64,000 nucleotides of DNA from positions 39,463,501 to 39,527,500 of the forward strand of contig CP114481.1 of NCBI GenBank assembly GCA_027186245.1. The letters run 5' to 3'. Below, piece by piece: positions 23,051 through 37,400 of the stretch; the stretch's first letter is position 1; every line of letters starts with the position of its first letter. The position numbers and the translations under genes are program-made. Under the pieces are notes generated by a model. It searched no databases. It was not told the origin of the DNA and worked only from the letters and a program-made list of their open reading frames with translations. This DNA comes from Coriaria nepalensis (lineage: Eukaryota; Streptophyta; Magnoliopsida; Cucurbitales; Coriariaceae).

Positions 23051-26000
23051 TTTCAAAGTAAGTTGAACAAATTCTATTTTTTCACTACAAACACAAGTTT
23101 TGTGCATAACTTGCAAATGATCAATGCAAGGAAAGTGTGCATTCGTTTAACTTAAAATCATTTCAATGAGTCATTTCAAGTGAATAAGTTATTTCTAACC
23201 AAGTCGAACGAATTCAATTTTTGCACTACAAACACAAGTTTTGTGCATAACTTGCAAATGATCAATGCAAGGAAAGTGTGCATTCGTTTAACTTTAAAAT
23301 CATTTCAATGAGTCATTTCAAGTGAATAAGTTATTTCTAACCAAGTGGAACGAATTCAATTTTTGCACTACAAACACAAGTTTTGTGCATAACTTGCAAA
23401 TGATCAATGCAAGGAAAGTGTGCATTCGTTTAACTTTAAAATCATTTCAATGAGTCATTTCAAGTCAATAACTTATTTCAAAGCAAGTCGAACGAATTCT
23501 ATTTTTTCACTACAAACAGAAGTTTGTTGCATAACTTGCAAATGATCAATGGAAGGAAAGTGTGCATTCGTTTAACCTTTAAATCATTTCAATGACTCAT
23601 TTCAAGTCAATAACTTATTTCAAAGCAAGTCGAACGAATTCTATTTTTGCAGTACAAACAGAAGTTTTTTGCATAACTTGCAAATGATCAATGCAAGGAA
23701 AGTGTGCATTCGTTTAACTTAAAATCATTTCAATGAGTCATTTCAAGTCAATGACTTATTTCAAAGTAGGTTGAACAAATTCTATTTTTGCAGTACAAAC
23801 AGAAGTTTTTTGCATAAGTTGCAAATGATCAATGCAAGGAAAGTTTGCATTCGTTTAACTTAAAATCATTTCAATGAGTCATTTCAAGTCAATGACTTAT
23901 TTCAAAGTAAGTTGAACAAATTCTATTTTTTCACTACAAACACAAGTTTTGTGCATAACTTGCAAATGATCAATGCAAGGAAAGTGTGCATTCATTTAAC
24001 TTAAAATCATTTCAATGAGTCATTTCAAGTGAATAAGTTATTTCTAACCAAGTCGAACGAATTCAATTTTTGCACTACAAACACAAGTTTTGTGCATAAC
24101 TTGCAAATGATCAATGCAAGGAAAGTGTGCATTCGTTTAACTTTAAAATCATTTCAATGAGTCATTTCAAGTCAATAACTTATTTCAAAGCAAGTCGAAC
24201 GAATTCTATTTTTTCACTACAAACAGAAGTTTTGTGCATAACTTGCAAATGATCAATGCAAGGAAAGTGTGCATTCGTTTAACTTAAAATCATTTCAATG
24301 AGTCATTTCAAGTGAATAAGTTATTTCTAACCAAGTCGAACGAATTCAATTTTTGCACTACAAACACAAGTTTTGTGCATAACTTGCAAATGATCAATGC
24401 AAGGAAAGTGTGCATTCGTTTAACATAAAATCATTTCAATGAGTCCTTTAAAGTCAATGACTTATTTCAAAGCAAGTTGAACGAATTCTATTTTTAAACT
24501 ACAAACACAAGTTTTGTGCATAACTTGCAAATGATCAATGCAAGGAAAGTGTGCATTCGTTTTACTTAAAATCATTTCAATGAGTCAATTCAAGTCAATA
24601 ATTTATTTGTAACCAAGTCGAACGAATTCAATTTTTGCACTACAAACACAAGTTTTGTGCATAACTTGCAAATGATCATTGCAAGGAAAGTGTGCATTCG
24701 TTTAACCTTAAAATCATTTCAATGAGTCATTTCAAGTCAATAACTTATTTCAAAGCAAGTCGAACGAATTTTATTTTTGCACTACAAACAGAAGTTTTGT
24801 GCATAACTTGCAAATGATCAATGCAAGGAAAGTGTGCATTCGTTTAACCTTAAAATCATTTCAATGAGTCATTTCAAGTCAATAACTTATTTCAAAGCAA
24901 GTCGAACGAATTCTATTTTTGCACTACAAACACAAGTTTTGTGCATAACTTGCAAATGATCATTGCAAGGAAAGTGTGCATTCGTTTAACCTTAAAGTAA
25001 TTTCAGTGAGTCATTTCAAGTGAATAAGTTATTTCTAACCAAGTCGAACGAATTCAATTTTTGCACTACAAACACAAGTTTTGTGCATAACTTGCAAATG
25101 ATCAATGCAAGGAAAGTGTGCAGTCGTTTAACCTTAAAATCATTTCAATGAGTCATTTCAAGTCAATAACTTATTTCAAAGCAAGTCGAACGAATTCAAT
25201 TTTTGCACTACAAACACAAGTTTTGTGCATAACTTCCAAATGATCAATGCAAGGAAAGTGTGCATTCATTTAACCTTAAAATCATTTCAATGAGTCATTT
25301 CAAGTCAATGACTTATTTCAATGCACGTCGAACGAATTCAATTTTTGCACTACAAACACAAGTTTTGTGCATAACTTGCAAATGATCAATGCAAGGAAAG
25401 TGTGGAGTCGTTTAACCTTAAAATCATTTCAATGAGTCATTTCAAGTCAATAAGTTTTTTCTAACCAAGTCGAACGAATTCAATTTTTGCACTACAAACA
25501 CAAGTTTTGTGCATAACTTCGAAATGATCATTGCAAGGAAAGTGTGCATTCGTTTAACCTTAAAATCATTTCAATGAGTCATTTCAAGTCAATAACTTAT
25601 TTCAAAGCAGGTCGAACGAATTTTATTTTTGCACTACAAACAGAAGTTTTGTGCATCACTTGCAAATGATCAATGCAAGGAAAGTGTGCATTCGTTTAAC
25701 CTTAAAATCATTTCAATGAGTCATTTCAAGTCAATAACTTTTTTCAAAGCAAGTCGAACGAATTCAATTTTTGCAGTACAAACAGAAGTTTTGTGCATAA
25801 CTTGCAAATGATCAATGCAAGGAAAGTGTGCATTCGTTTAACCTTAAAATCATTTCAATGAGTCATTTCAAGTCAATGACTTATTTCAAAGCACGTCGAA
25901 CGAATTCAATTTTTGCACTACAAACACAAGTTTTGTGCATAACTTGCAAATGATCAATGCAAGGAAAGTGTGCAGTCGTTTAACCTTAAAATCATTTCAA

Positions 26001-26951
26001 TGAGTCATTTCAAGTCAATGACTTATTTCAAAGCAAGTTGAACGAATTCTATTTTTAAACTTCAAACACAAGTTTTGTGCATAACTTGCAAATGATCAAT
26101 GCAAGGAAAGTGTGCATTCGTTTAACTTAAAATCATTTGAATGAGTCATTTCAAGTGAATAAGTTATTTCTAACCAAGTCGAACGAATTCAATTTTTGCA
26201 CTACAAACAGAAGTTTTGTGCATAACTTGCAAGTGATCAATGCAAGGAAAGTGTGCATTCGTTTAACCTTAAAATCATTTCAATGAGTCATTTCAAGTCA
26301 ATAACTTATTTCAAAGCAAGTCGAACGAATTCTATTTTTGCACTACAAACAGAAGTTTTGTGCATAACTTCTAAATGATCATTGCAAGGAAAGTGTGCAT
26401 TCGTTTAACCTTAAAATCATTTCAATGAGTCATTTCAAGTCAATGACTTATTTCAAAGCAAGTTGAACGAATTCTATTTTTAAACTTCAAACACAAGTTT
26501 TGTGCATAACTTGCAAATGATCAATGCAAGGAAAGTGTGCATTCGTTTAACTTAAAATCATTTGAATGAGTCATTTCAAGTGAATAAGTTATTTCTAACC
26601 AAGTCGAACGAATTCAATTTTTGCACTACAAACAGAAGTTTTGTGCATAACTTGCAAGTGATCAATGCAAGGAAAGTGTGCATTCGTTTAACCTTAAAAT
26701 CATTTCAATGAGTCATTTCAAGTCAATGACTTATTTCAAAGCACGTCGAACGAATTCAATTTTTGCACTACAAACACAAGTTTTGTGCATAACTTGCAAA
26801 TGATCAATGCAAGGAAAGTGTGCAGTCGTTTAACCTTAAAATCATTTCAATGAGTCATTTCAAGTCAATAACTTATTTCAAAGCAAGTCGAACGAATTCA
26901 ATTTTTGCACTACAAACACAAGTTTTGTGCATAACTTCCAAATGATCAATG
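23051..26951 (+). repeat. Monomer mosaic sharing long blocks with the left end
   Basis: About 27 monomers. 24682-26010 matches 5391-6720 monomer for monomer at a 19291-bp offset, and 24682-25236 also matches 18871-19425. 25980-26280 and 26405-26705 form a 425-bp (three-monomer) tandem duplication marked by TTTTTAAACTTCAAACAC, with T where most such monomers read CTACAAAC. The TTTAAAGTCAATGAC variant near 24450 is the same type that later marks the long HOR at 34.5-52 kb. No gene is visible. Confidence 0.9.
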
Positions 26952-28653
26952 CAAGGAAAGTGTGCATTCGTTTAACCTTAAAATCATTTCAATGCGTCAT
27001 TTCAAGTCAATGACTTATTTCAAAGCACGTCGAACGAATTCAATTTTTGCACTACAAACACAAGTTTTGTGCATAACTTGCAAATGATCAATGCAAGGAA
27101 AGTGTGCAGTCGTTTAACCTTAAAATCATTTCAATGAGTCATTTCAAGTCAATAACTTATTTCAAAGCAAGTCGAACGAATTCTATTTTTGCACTACAAA
27201 CAGAAGTTTTGTGCATAACTTCCAAATGATCATTGCAAGGAAAGTGTGCATTCGTTTAACCTTACAATCATTTCAATGAGTCATTTCAAGTCAATGACTT
27301 ATTTCAAAGCAAGTTGAACGAATTCTATTTTTAAACTACAAACACAAGTTTTGTGCATAACTTGCAAATTATCAATGCAAGGAAAGTGTGCATTCGTTTA
27401 ACTTAAAATCATTTCAATGAGTCATTTCAAGTGAATATGTTATTTCTAACCAAGTCGAACGAATTCAATTTTTGCACTACAAACACAAGTTTTGTGCATA
27501 ACTTGCAAATGATCAATGCAAGGAAAGTGTGTAGCCGTTTAACCTTAAAATCATTTCAATGAGTCATTTCAAGTCAATAACTTATTTCAAAGCAAGTCGA
27601 ACGAATTCAATTTTTGCACTACAAACACAAGTTTTGTGCATAACTTCCAAATGATCAATGCAAGGAAAGTGTGCATTTGTTTAACCTTAAAATCATTTCA
27701 ATGAGTCATTTCAAGTCAATGACTTATTTCAAAGCACGTCGAACGAATTCAATTTTTGCACTACAAACACAAGTTTTGTGCATAACTTGCAAATGATCAA
27801 TGCAAGGAAAGTGTGCAGTCGTTTAACCTTAAAATCATTTCAATGAGTCATTTCAAGTCAATAACTTATTTCAAGGCAAGTCGAACGAATTCTATTTTTG
27901 CACTACATACAGAAGTTTTGTGCATAACTTCTAAAGGATCATTGCAAGGAAAGTGTGCATTCGTTTAACCTTAAAATCATTTCAATGAGTCATTTCAAGT
28001 CAATGACTTATTTCAAAGCAAGTTGAACGAATTCTATTTTTAAACTACAAACACAAGTTTTGTGCATAACTTGCAAATGATCAATGCAAGGAAAGTGTGC
28101 ATTCGTTTAACCTTAAAATCATTTCAATGAGTCATTTCAAGTCAATAAGTTTTTTCTAACCAAGTCGAACGAATTCAATTTTTGCACTACAAACACAAGT
28201 TTTGTGCATAACTTCGAAATGATCATTGCAAGGAAAGTGTGCATTCGTTTAACCTTAAAATCATTTCAATGAGTCATTTCAAGTCAATAACTTATTTCAA
28301 AGTAAGTTGAACAAATTCTATTTTTTCACTACAAACACAAGTTTTGTGCATAACTTGCAAATGATCAATGCAAGGAAAGTGTGCATTCATTTAACTTAAA
28401 ATCATTTCAATGAGTCATTTCAAGTCAATAATTTATTTGTAACCAAGTCGAACGAATTCAATTTTTGCACTACAAACACAAGTTTTGTGCATAACTTGCA
28501 AATGATCATTGCAAGGAAAGTGTGCATTCGTTTAACCTTAAAATCATTTCAATGAGTCATTTCAAGTCAATAACTTATTTCAAAGCAAGTCGAACGAATT
28601 CAATTTTTGCACTACAAACACAAGTTTTGTGCATAACTTCCAAATGATCAATG
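26952..28653 (+). repeat. 12-monomer HOR (1702 bp), copy 1
   Basis: Repeats at +1702 (12 x 142 minus two, from two 141-bp monomers). Diagnostic order: AATGCGTCAT (26993), CCTTACAATC, TTTTTAAACTAC with AAATTATCAATG, GTGTAGCCGTT (27529), CAAGGCAAGTCG (27872), CTACATACAG, CTTCTAAAGG, AACTTCGAAATG, and AATTTATTTGTAACC. The match extends slightly upstream to about 26840. It carries GTGAATATGTTATTTC near 27431. Confidence 0.9.
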
Positions 28654-30355
28654 CAAGGAAAGTGTGCATTCGTTTAACCTTAAAATCATTTCAATGCGTC
28701 ATTTCAAGTCAATGACTTATTTCAAAGCACGTCGAACGAATTCAATTTTTGCACTACAAACACAAGTTTTGTGCATAACTTGCAAATGATCAATGCAAGG
28801 AAAGTGTGCAGTCGTTTAACCTTAAAATCATTTCAATGAGTCATTTCAAGTCAATAACTTATTTCAAAGCAAGTCGAACGAATTCTATTTTTGCACTACA
28901 AACAGAAGTTTTGTGCATAACTTCCAAATGATCATTGCAAGGAAAGTGTGCATTCGTTTAACCTTACAATCATTTCAATGAGTCATTTCAAGTCAATGAC
29001 TTATTTCAAAGCAAGTTGAACGAATTCTATTTTTAAACTACAAACACAAGTTTTGTGCATAACTTGCAAATTATCAATGCAAGGAAAGTGTGCATTCGTT
29101 TAACTTAAAATCATTTCAATGAGTCATTTCAAGTGAAAATGTTATTTCTAACCAAGTCGAACGAATTCAATTTTTGCACTACAAACACAAGTTTTGTGCA
29201 TAACTTGCAAATGATCAATGCAAGGAAAGTGTGTAGCCGTTTAACCTTAAAATCATTTCAATGAGTCATTTCAAGTCAATAACTTATTTCAAAGCAAGTC
29301 GAACGAATTCAATTTTTGCACTACAAACACAAGTTTTGTGCATAACTTCCAAATGATCAATGCAAGGAAAGTGTGCATTTGTTTAACCTTAAAATCATTT
29401 CAATGAGTCATTTCAAGTCAATGACTTATTTCAAAGCACGTCGAACGAATTCAATTTTTGCACTACAAACACAAGTTTTGTGCATAACTTGCAAATGATC
29501 AATGCAAGGAAAGTGTGCAGTCGTTTAACCTTAAAATCATTTCAATGAGTCATTTCAAGTCAATAACTTATTTCAAGGCAAGTCGAACGAATTCTATTTT
29601 TGCACTACATACAGAAGTTTTGTGCATAACTTCTAAAGGATCATTGCAAGGAAAGTGTGCATTCGTTTAACCTTAAAATCATTTCAATGAGTCATTTCAA
29701 GTCAATGACTTATTTCAAAGCAAGTTGAACGAATTCTATTTTTAAACTACAAACACAAGTTTTGTGCATAACTTGCAAATGATCAATGCAAGGAAAGTGT
29801 GCATTCGTTTAACCTTAAAATCATTTCAATGAGTCATTTCAAGTCAATAAGTTTTTTCTAACCAAGTCGAACGAATTCAATTTTTGCACTACAAACACAA
29901 GTTTTGTGCATAACTTCGAAATGATCATTGCAAGGAAAGTGTGCATTCGTTTAACCTTAAAATCATTTCAATGAGTCATTTCAAGTCAATAACTTATTTC
30001 AAAGTAAGTTGAACAAATTCTATTTTTTCACTACAAACACAAGTTTTGTGCATAACTTGCAAATGATCAATGCAAGGAAAGTGTGCATTCATTTAACTTA
30101 AAATCATTTCAATGAGTCATTTCAAGTCAATAATTTATTTGTAACCAAGTCGAACGAATTCAATTTTTGCACTACAAACACAAGTTTTGTGCATAACTTG
30201 CAAATGATCATTGCAAGGAAAGTGTGCATTCGTTTAACCTTAAAATCATTTCAATGAGTCATTTCAAGTCAATAACTTATTTCAAAGCAAGTCGAACGAA
30301 TTCTATTTTTAAACTACAAACACAAGTTTTGTGCATAACTTCCAAATGATCAATG
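28654..30355 (+). repeat. 12-monomer HOR (1702 bp), copy 2
   Basis: Same monomer order as copy 1. Visible change: GTGAAAATGTTATTTC near 29133, where copy 1 has GTGAATATG. The last monomer diverges from about 30302 (TCTATTTTTAAAC instead of TCAATTTTTGCAC), so the real duplication edge lies near 30300. Confidence 0.88.
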
Positions 30356-31522
30356 CAAGGAAAGTGTGCATTTGTTTAACCTTAAAATCATTTCAATGAG
30401 TCATTTCAAGTCAATGACTTATTTCAAAGCACGTCGAACGAATTCAATTTTTGCACTACAAACACAAGTTTTGTGCATAACTTGCAAATGATCAATGCAA
30501 GGAAAGTGTGCAGTCGTTTAATCTTAAAATCATTTCAATGAGTCATTTCAAGTCAATAAGTCTTTTCTAACCAAGTCGAACGAATTCAATTTTTGCACTA
30601 CAAACACAAGTTTTGTGCATAACTTCCAAATGATCATTGCAAGGAAAGTGTGCATTCGTTTAACCTTAAAATCATTTCAATGAGTCATTTCAAGTCAATA
30701 ACTTATTTCAAAGCAGGTCGAACAATTTTATTTTTGCACTACAAACAGAAGTTTTGTGCATCACTTGCAAATGATCAATGCAAGGAAAGTGTGAATTCGT
30801 TTAACCTTAAAATCATTTCAATGAGTCATTTCAAGTCAATAACTTATTTCAAAGCAAGTCGAACGAATTCAATTTTTGCAGTACAAACAGAAGTTTTGTG
30901 CATAACTTGCAAATGATCAATGCAAGGAAAGTGTGCATTCGTGTAACCTTAAAATCATTTCAATGAGTCATTTCAAGTCAATGACTTATTTCAAAGCACG
31001 TCGAACGAATTCAATTTTTGCACTACAAACACATGTTTTGTGCATAACTTGCAAATGATCAATGCAAGGAAAGTGTGCATTCGTTTAACCTTAAAATCAT
31101 TTCAATGCGTCATTTCAAGTCAATGACTTATTTCAAAGCACGTCGAACGAATTCAATTTTTGCACTACAAACACAAGTTTTGTGCATAACTTGCAAATGA
31201 TCAATGCAAGGAAAGTGTGCATTCGTTTAACTTAAAATCATTTCAATGAGTCATTTCAAGTGAATATGTTATTTCTAACCAAGTCGAACGAATTCAATTT
31301 TTGCACTACAAACAGAAGTTTTGTGCATAACTTGCAAATGATCAATGCAAGGAAAGTGTGCAGTCGTTTAACCTTAAAATCATTTCAATGAGTCATTTCA
31401 AGTCAGTAACTTATTTCAAAGCAAGTCGAACGAATTCAATTTTTGCACTACAAACACAAGTTTTGTGCATAACTTCCAAATGATCAATGCAAGGAAAGTG
31501 TGCATTTGTTTAACCTTAAAAT

Positions 31523-31548
31523 CATTTCAATGAGTCATTTCAATGAGT
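31523..31548 (+). repeat. 13-bp slippage duplication (CATTTCAATGAGT x2), site 1
   Basis: CATTTCAATGAGT is present twice in tandem, followed by CATTTCAAG, making a 155-bp monomer with two adjacent TGAGTCA sites. The monomer also carries GCATTTGTTTAACC. All six copies in the window share this context, which points to one founding event spread by HOR duplication. Confidence 0.92.
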
Positions 31549-33803
31549 CATTTCAAGTCAATGACTTATTTCAAAGCACGTCGAACGAATTCAATTTTTG
31601 CACTACAAACACAAGTTTTGTGCATAACTTGCAAATGATCAATGCAAGGAAAGTGTGCAGTCGTTTAACCTTAAAATCATTTCAATGAGTCATTTCAAGT
31701 CAATAACTTATTTCAAAGCAAGTCGAACGAATTCTATTTTTGCAAGACAAACAGAAGTTTTGTGCATAACTTCTAAAGGATCATTGCAAGGAAAGTGTGC
31801 ATTCGTTTAACCTTAAAATCATTTCAATGAGTCATTTCAAGTCAATGACTTATTTCAAAGCAAGTTGAACGAATTCTATTTTTAAACTACAAACACAAGT
31901 TTTGTGCATAACTTGCAAATGATCAATGCAAGGAAAGTGTGCATTCGTTTAACTTAAAATCATTTCAATGAGTCATTTCAAGTGAATAAGTTATTTCTAA
32001 CCAAGTCGAACGAATTCAATTTTTGCACTACAAACACAAGTTTTGTGCATAACTTGCAAATGATCATTGGAAGGAAAGTGTGCATTCGTTTAACCTTAAA
32101 AACATTTCAATGAGTCATTTCAAGTCAATAACTTATTTCAAAGCAAGTCGAACGAATTTTATTTTTGCACTACAAACAGAAGTTTTGTGCATAACTTGCA
32201 AATGATCAATGCAAGGAAAGTGTGCAGTCGTTTAACCTTAAAATCATTTCAATGAGTCATTTCAAGTCAATAACTTATTTCAAAGCAAGTCGAACGAATT
32301 CTATTTTTGCAAGACAAACAGAAGTTTTGTGCATAACTTCTAAAGGATCATTGCAAGGAAAGTGTGCATTCGTTTAACCTTAAAATCATTTCAATGAGTC
32401 ATTTCAAGTCAATGACTTATTTCAAAGCAAGTTGAACGAATTCTATTTTTAAACTACAAACACAAGTTTTGTGCATAACTTGCAAATGATCAATGCAAGG
32501 AAAGTGTGCATTCGTTTAACTTAAAATCATTTCAATGAGTCATTTCAAGTGAATAAGTTATTTCTAACCAAGTCGAACGAATTCAATTTTTGCACTACAA
32601 ACACAAGTTTTGTGCATAACTTGCAAATGATCATTGGAAGGAAAGTGTGCAGTCGTTTAACCTTAAAATCATTTCAATGAGTCATTTCAAGTCAATAACT
32701 TATTTCAAAGCAAGTCGAACGAATTCTATTTTTGCACTACAAACAGAAGTTTTGTGCATAACTTCTAAATGATCGTTGCAAGGAAAGTGTGCATTCGTTT
32801 AACCTTAAAATCATTTCAATGAGTCATTTCAAGTCAATGACTTATTTCAAAGCAAGTTGAACGAATTCTATTTTTAAACTACAAACACAAGTTTTGTGCA
32901 TAACTTGCAAGTGATCAATGCAAGGAAAGTGTGCATTCGTTTAACTTAAAATCATTTGAATGAGTCATTCCAAGTGAATAAGTTATTTCTAACCAAGTCG
33001 AACGAATTCAATTTTTGCACTACAAACCGAAGTTTTGTGCAAAACTTGCAAGTGATCAATGCAAGGAAAGTGTGCATTCGTTTAACCTTAAAATCATTTC
33101 AATGAGTCATTTCAAGTCAATGACTTATTTCAAAGCACGTCGAACGAATTCAATTTTTGCACTACAAACACAAGTTTTGTGCATAACTTGCAAATGATCA
33201 ATGCAAGGAAAGTGTGCAGTCGTTCAACCTTAAAATCATTTCAATGAGTCATTTCAAGTCAATAACTTATTTTAAAGCAAGTCGAACGAATTCAATTTTT
33301 GCACTACAAACACAAGTTTTGTGCATAACTTCCAAATGATCAATGCAAGGAAAGTGTGCATTCGTTTAACCTTAAAATCATTTCAATGCGTCATTTCAAG
33401 TCAATGACTTATTTCAAAGCACGTCGAACGAATTCAATTTTTGCACTACAAACACAAGTTTTGTGCATAACTTGCAAATGATCAATGCAAGGAAAGTGTG
33501 CATTCGTTTAACTTAAAATCATTTCAATGAGTCATTTCAAGTGAATATGTTATTTCTAACCAAGTCGAACGAATTCAATTTTTGCACTACAAACAAAAGT
33601 TTTGTGCATAACTTGCAAATGATCAATGCAAGGAAAGTGTGCAGTCGTTTAACCTTAAAATCATTTCAATGAGTCATTTCAAGTCAGTAACTTATTTCAA
33701 AGCAAGTCGAACGAATTCAATTTTTGCACTACAAACACAAGTTTTGTGCATAACTTCCAAATGATCAATGCAAGGAAAGTGTGCATTTGTTTAACCTTAA
33801 AAT

Positions 33804-33829
33804 CATTTCAATGAGTCATTTCAATGAGT
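33804..33829 (+). repeat. 13-bp slippage duplication, site 2
   Basis: Same 155-bp monomer type as at 31523, in the truncated lead copy of the long HOR. Confidence 0.92.
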
Positions 33830-34492
33830 CATTTCAAGTCAATGACTTATTTCAAAGCACGTCGAACGAATTCAATTTTTGCACTACAAACACAAGTTTT
33901 GTGCATAACTTGCAAATGATCAATGCAAGGAAAGTGTGCAGTCGTTTAACCTTAAAATCATTTCAATGAGTCATTTCAAGTCAATAACTTATTTCAAAGC
34001 AAGTCGAACGAATTCTATTTTTGCAAGACAAACAGAAGTTTTGTGCATAACTTCTAAAGGATCATTGCAAGGAAAGTGTGCATTCGTTTAACCTTAAAAT
34101 CATTTCAATGAGTCATTTCAAGTCAATGACTTATTTCAAAGCAAGTTGAACGAATTCTATTTTTAAACTACAAACACAAGTTTTGTGCATAACTTGCAAA
34201 TGATCAATGCAAGGAAAGTGTGCATTCGTTTAACTTAAAATCATTTCAATGAGTCATTTCAAGTGAATAAGTTATTTCTAACCAAGTCGAACGAATTCAA
34301 TTTTTGCACTACAAACACAAGTTTTGTGCATAACTTGCAAATGATCATTGGAAGGAAAGTGTGCATTCGTTTAACCTTAAAAACATTTCAATGAGTCATT
34401 TCAAGTCAATAACTTATTTCAAAGCAAGTCGAACGAATTCTATTTTTTCACTACAAACAGAAGTTTTTTGCATAACTTGCAACTGATTTATG

Positions 34493-37400
34493 CAAGGAAT
34501 GTGTGCATTCGTTTAACATAAAATCATTTCAATGAGTCCTTTAAAGTCAATGACTTATTTCAAAGCAAGTCGAACGAATTCTATTTTTGCACTACAAACA
34601 CAAGTTTTGTGCATAACTTGCAAATGATCATTGCAAGGAAAGTGTGCATTCGTTTAACCTTAAAATCATTTCAATGAGTCATTTCAAGTCAATAACTTAT
34701 TTCAAAGCAAGTCGAACGAATTTTATTTTTGCACTACAAACAGAAGTTTTGTGCATAACTTGCAAATGATCAATGCAAGGAAAGTGTGCATTCGTTTAAC
34801 ATAAAATCATTTCAATGAGTCCTTTAAAGTCAATGACTTATTTCAAAGCAAGTTGAACGAATTCTATTTTTAAACTACAAACACAAGTTTTGTGCATAAC
34901 TTGCAAATGATCAATGCAAGGAAAGTGTGCATTCGTTTAACTTAAAATCATTTCAATGAGTCATTTCAAGTCAATAAGTTATTTCTAACCAAGTCGAACG
35001 AATTCAATTTTTGCACTACAAACACAAGTTTTGTGCATAACTTGCAAATGATCAATGCAAGGAAAGTGTGCATTCGTTTAACCTTAAAATCATTTCAATG
35101 AGTCATTTCAAGTCAATGACTTATTTCAAAGCACGTCGAACGAATTCAATTTTTGCACTACAAACACAAGTTTTGTGCGTAACTTGCAAATGATCAATGC
35201 AAGGAAAGTGTGCAGTCGTTTAACCTTAAAATCATTTCAATGAGTCATTTCAAGTCAATAACTTATTTCAAAGCAAGTCGAACGAATTCTATTTTTGCAC
35301 TACAAACAGAAGTTTTGTGCAAAACTTCTAAATGATCATTGCAAGGAAAGTGTGCATTCGTTTAACCTTAAAATCATTTCAATGAGTCATTTCAAGTCAA
35401 TGACTTATTTCAAAGCAAGTTGAACGAATTCTATTTTTAAACTACAAACACAAGTTTTGTGCATAACTTGCAAGTGATCAATGCAAGGAAAGTGTGCATT
35501 CGTTTAACTTAAAATCATTTGAATGAGTCATTTCAAGTGAATAAGTTATTTCTAACCAAGTCGAACGAATTCAATTTTTGCACTACAAACAGAAGTTTTG
35601 TGCAAAACTTGCAAGTGATCAATGCAAGGAAAGTGTGCATTCGTTTAACCTTAAAATCATTTCAATGAGTCATTTCAAGTCAATGACTTATTTCAAAGCA
35701 CGTCGAACGAATTCAATTTTTGCACTACAAACACAAGTTTTGTGCATAACTTGCAAATGATCAATGCAAGGAAAGTGTGCAGTCGTTTAACCTTAAAATC
35801 ATTTCAATGAGTCATTTCAAGTCAATAACTTATTTTAAAGCAAGTCGAACGAATTCAATTTTTGCACTACAAACACAAGTTTTGTGCATAACTTCCAAAT
35901 GATCAATGCAAGGAAAGTGTGCATTCGTTTAACCTTAAAATCATTTCAATGCGTCATTTCAAGTCAATGACTTATTTCAAAGCACGTCGAACGAATTCAA
36001 TTTTTGCACTACAAACACAAGTTTTGTGCATAACTTGCAAATGATCAATGCAAGGAAAGTGTGCAGTCGTTTAACCTTAAAATCATTTCAATGAGTCATT
36101 TCAAGTCAATAACTTATTTCAAAGCAAGTCGAACGAATTCTATTTTTGCACTACAAACAGAAGTTTTGTGCATAACTTCCAAATGATCATTGCAAGGAAA
36201 GTGTGCATTCGTTTAACCTTAAAATCATTTCAATGAGTCATTTCAAGTCAATGACTTATTTCAAAGCAAGTTGAACGAATTCTATTTTTAAACTACAAAC
36301 ACAAGTTTTGTGCATAACTTGCAAATTATCAATGCAAGGAAAGTGTGCATTCGTTTAACTTAAAATCATTTCAATGAGTCATTTCAAGTGAATATGTTAT
36401 TTCTAACCAAGTCGAACGAATTCAATTTTTGCACTACAAACACAAGTTTTGTGCATAACTTGCAAATGATCAATGCAAGGAAAGTGTGCAGTCGTTTAAC
36501 CTTAAAATCATTTCAATGAGTCATTTCAAGTCAGTAACTTATTTCAAAGCAAGTCGAACGAATTCAATTTTTGCACTACAAACACAAGTTTTGTGCATAA
36601 CTTCCAAATGATCATTGCAAGGAAAGTGTGCATTCGTTTAACCTTAAAATCATTTCAATGAGTCATTTCAAGTCAATGACTTATTTCAAAGCAAGTTGAA
36701 CGAATTCTATTTTTAAACTACAAACACAAGTTTTGTGCATAACTTGCAAATTATCAATGCAAGGAAAGTGTGCATTCGTTTAACTTAAAATCATTTCAAT
36801 GAGTCATTTCAAGTGAATATGTTATTTCTAACCAAGTCGAACGAATTCAATTTTTGCACTACAAACACAAGTTTTGTGCATAACTTGCAAATGATCAATG
36901 CAAGGAAAGTGTGCAGTCGTTTAACCTTAAAATCATTTCAATGAGTCATTTCAAGTCAGTAACTTATTTCAAAGCAAGTCGAACGAATTCAATTTTTGCA
37001 CTACAAACACAAGTTTTGTGCATAACTTCCAAATGATCAATGCAAGGAAAGTGTGCATTTGTTTAACCTTAAAATCATTTCAATGAGTCATTTCAATGAG
37101 TCATTTCAAGTCAATGACTTATTTCAAAGCACGTCGAACGAATTCAATTTTTGCACTACAAACACAAGTTTTGTGCATAACTTGCAAATGATCAATGCAA
37201 GGAAAGTGTGCAGTCGTTTAACCTTAAAATCATTTCAATGAGTCATTTCAAGTCAATAACTTATTTCAAAGCAAGTCGAACGAATTCTATTTTTTCACTA
37301 CAAACACAAGTTTTGTGCATAACTTCCAAATGATCAATGCAAGGAAAGTGTGCATTCGTTTAACTTAAAATCATTTGAATGAGTCATTTCAAGTGAATAA

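Larger units (their letters stand above)
30356..34492 (+). repeat. Transitional monomers and truncated lead copy of the long HOR
   Basis: About 29 monomers. One monomer near 30723 has lost a base (GAACAATTTT), which fuses two frames into the longest open stretch of the window (88 codons, not judged coding). 31645-32085 repeats at 32212-32650 (567 bp, four monomers) marked by TTTTTGCAAGACAAAC. From about 33015 the order resembles the 27-monomer HOR but lacks about five monomers. The 13-bp duplication monomer occurs at 31523 and 33804. A CCTTAAAAACATTTC monomer near 32090 and again near 34376 links to the following units. No gene is visible. Confidence 0.88.

Noticed and set aside
30650..30916. 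Longest open frame (88 codons)
   Set aside because: It exists only because one base is missing near 30723 (GAACAATTTT), which joins the frames of two consecutive monomers. The amino-acid sequence is simply two satellite translations in tandem.
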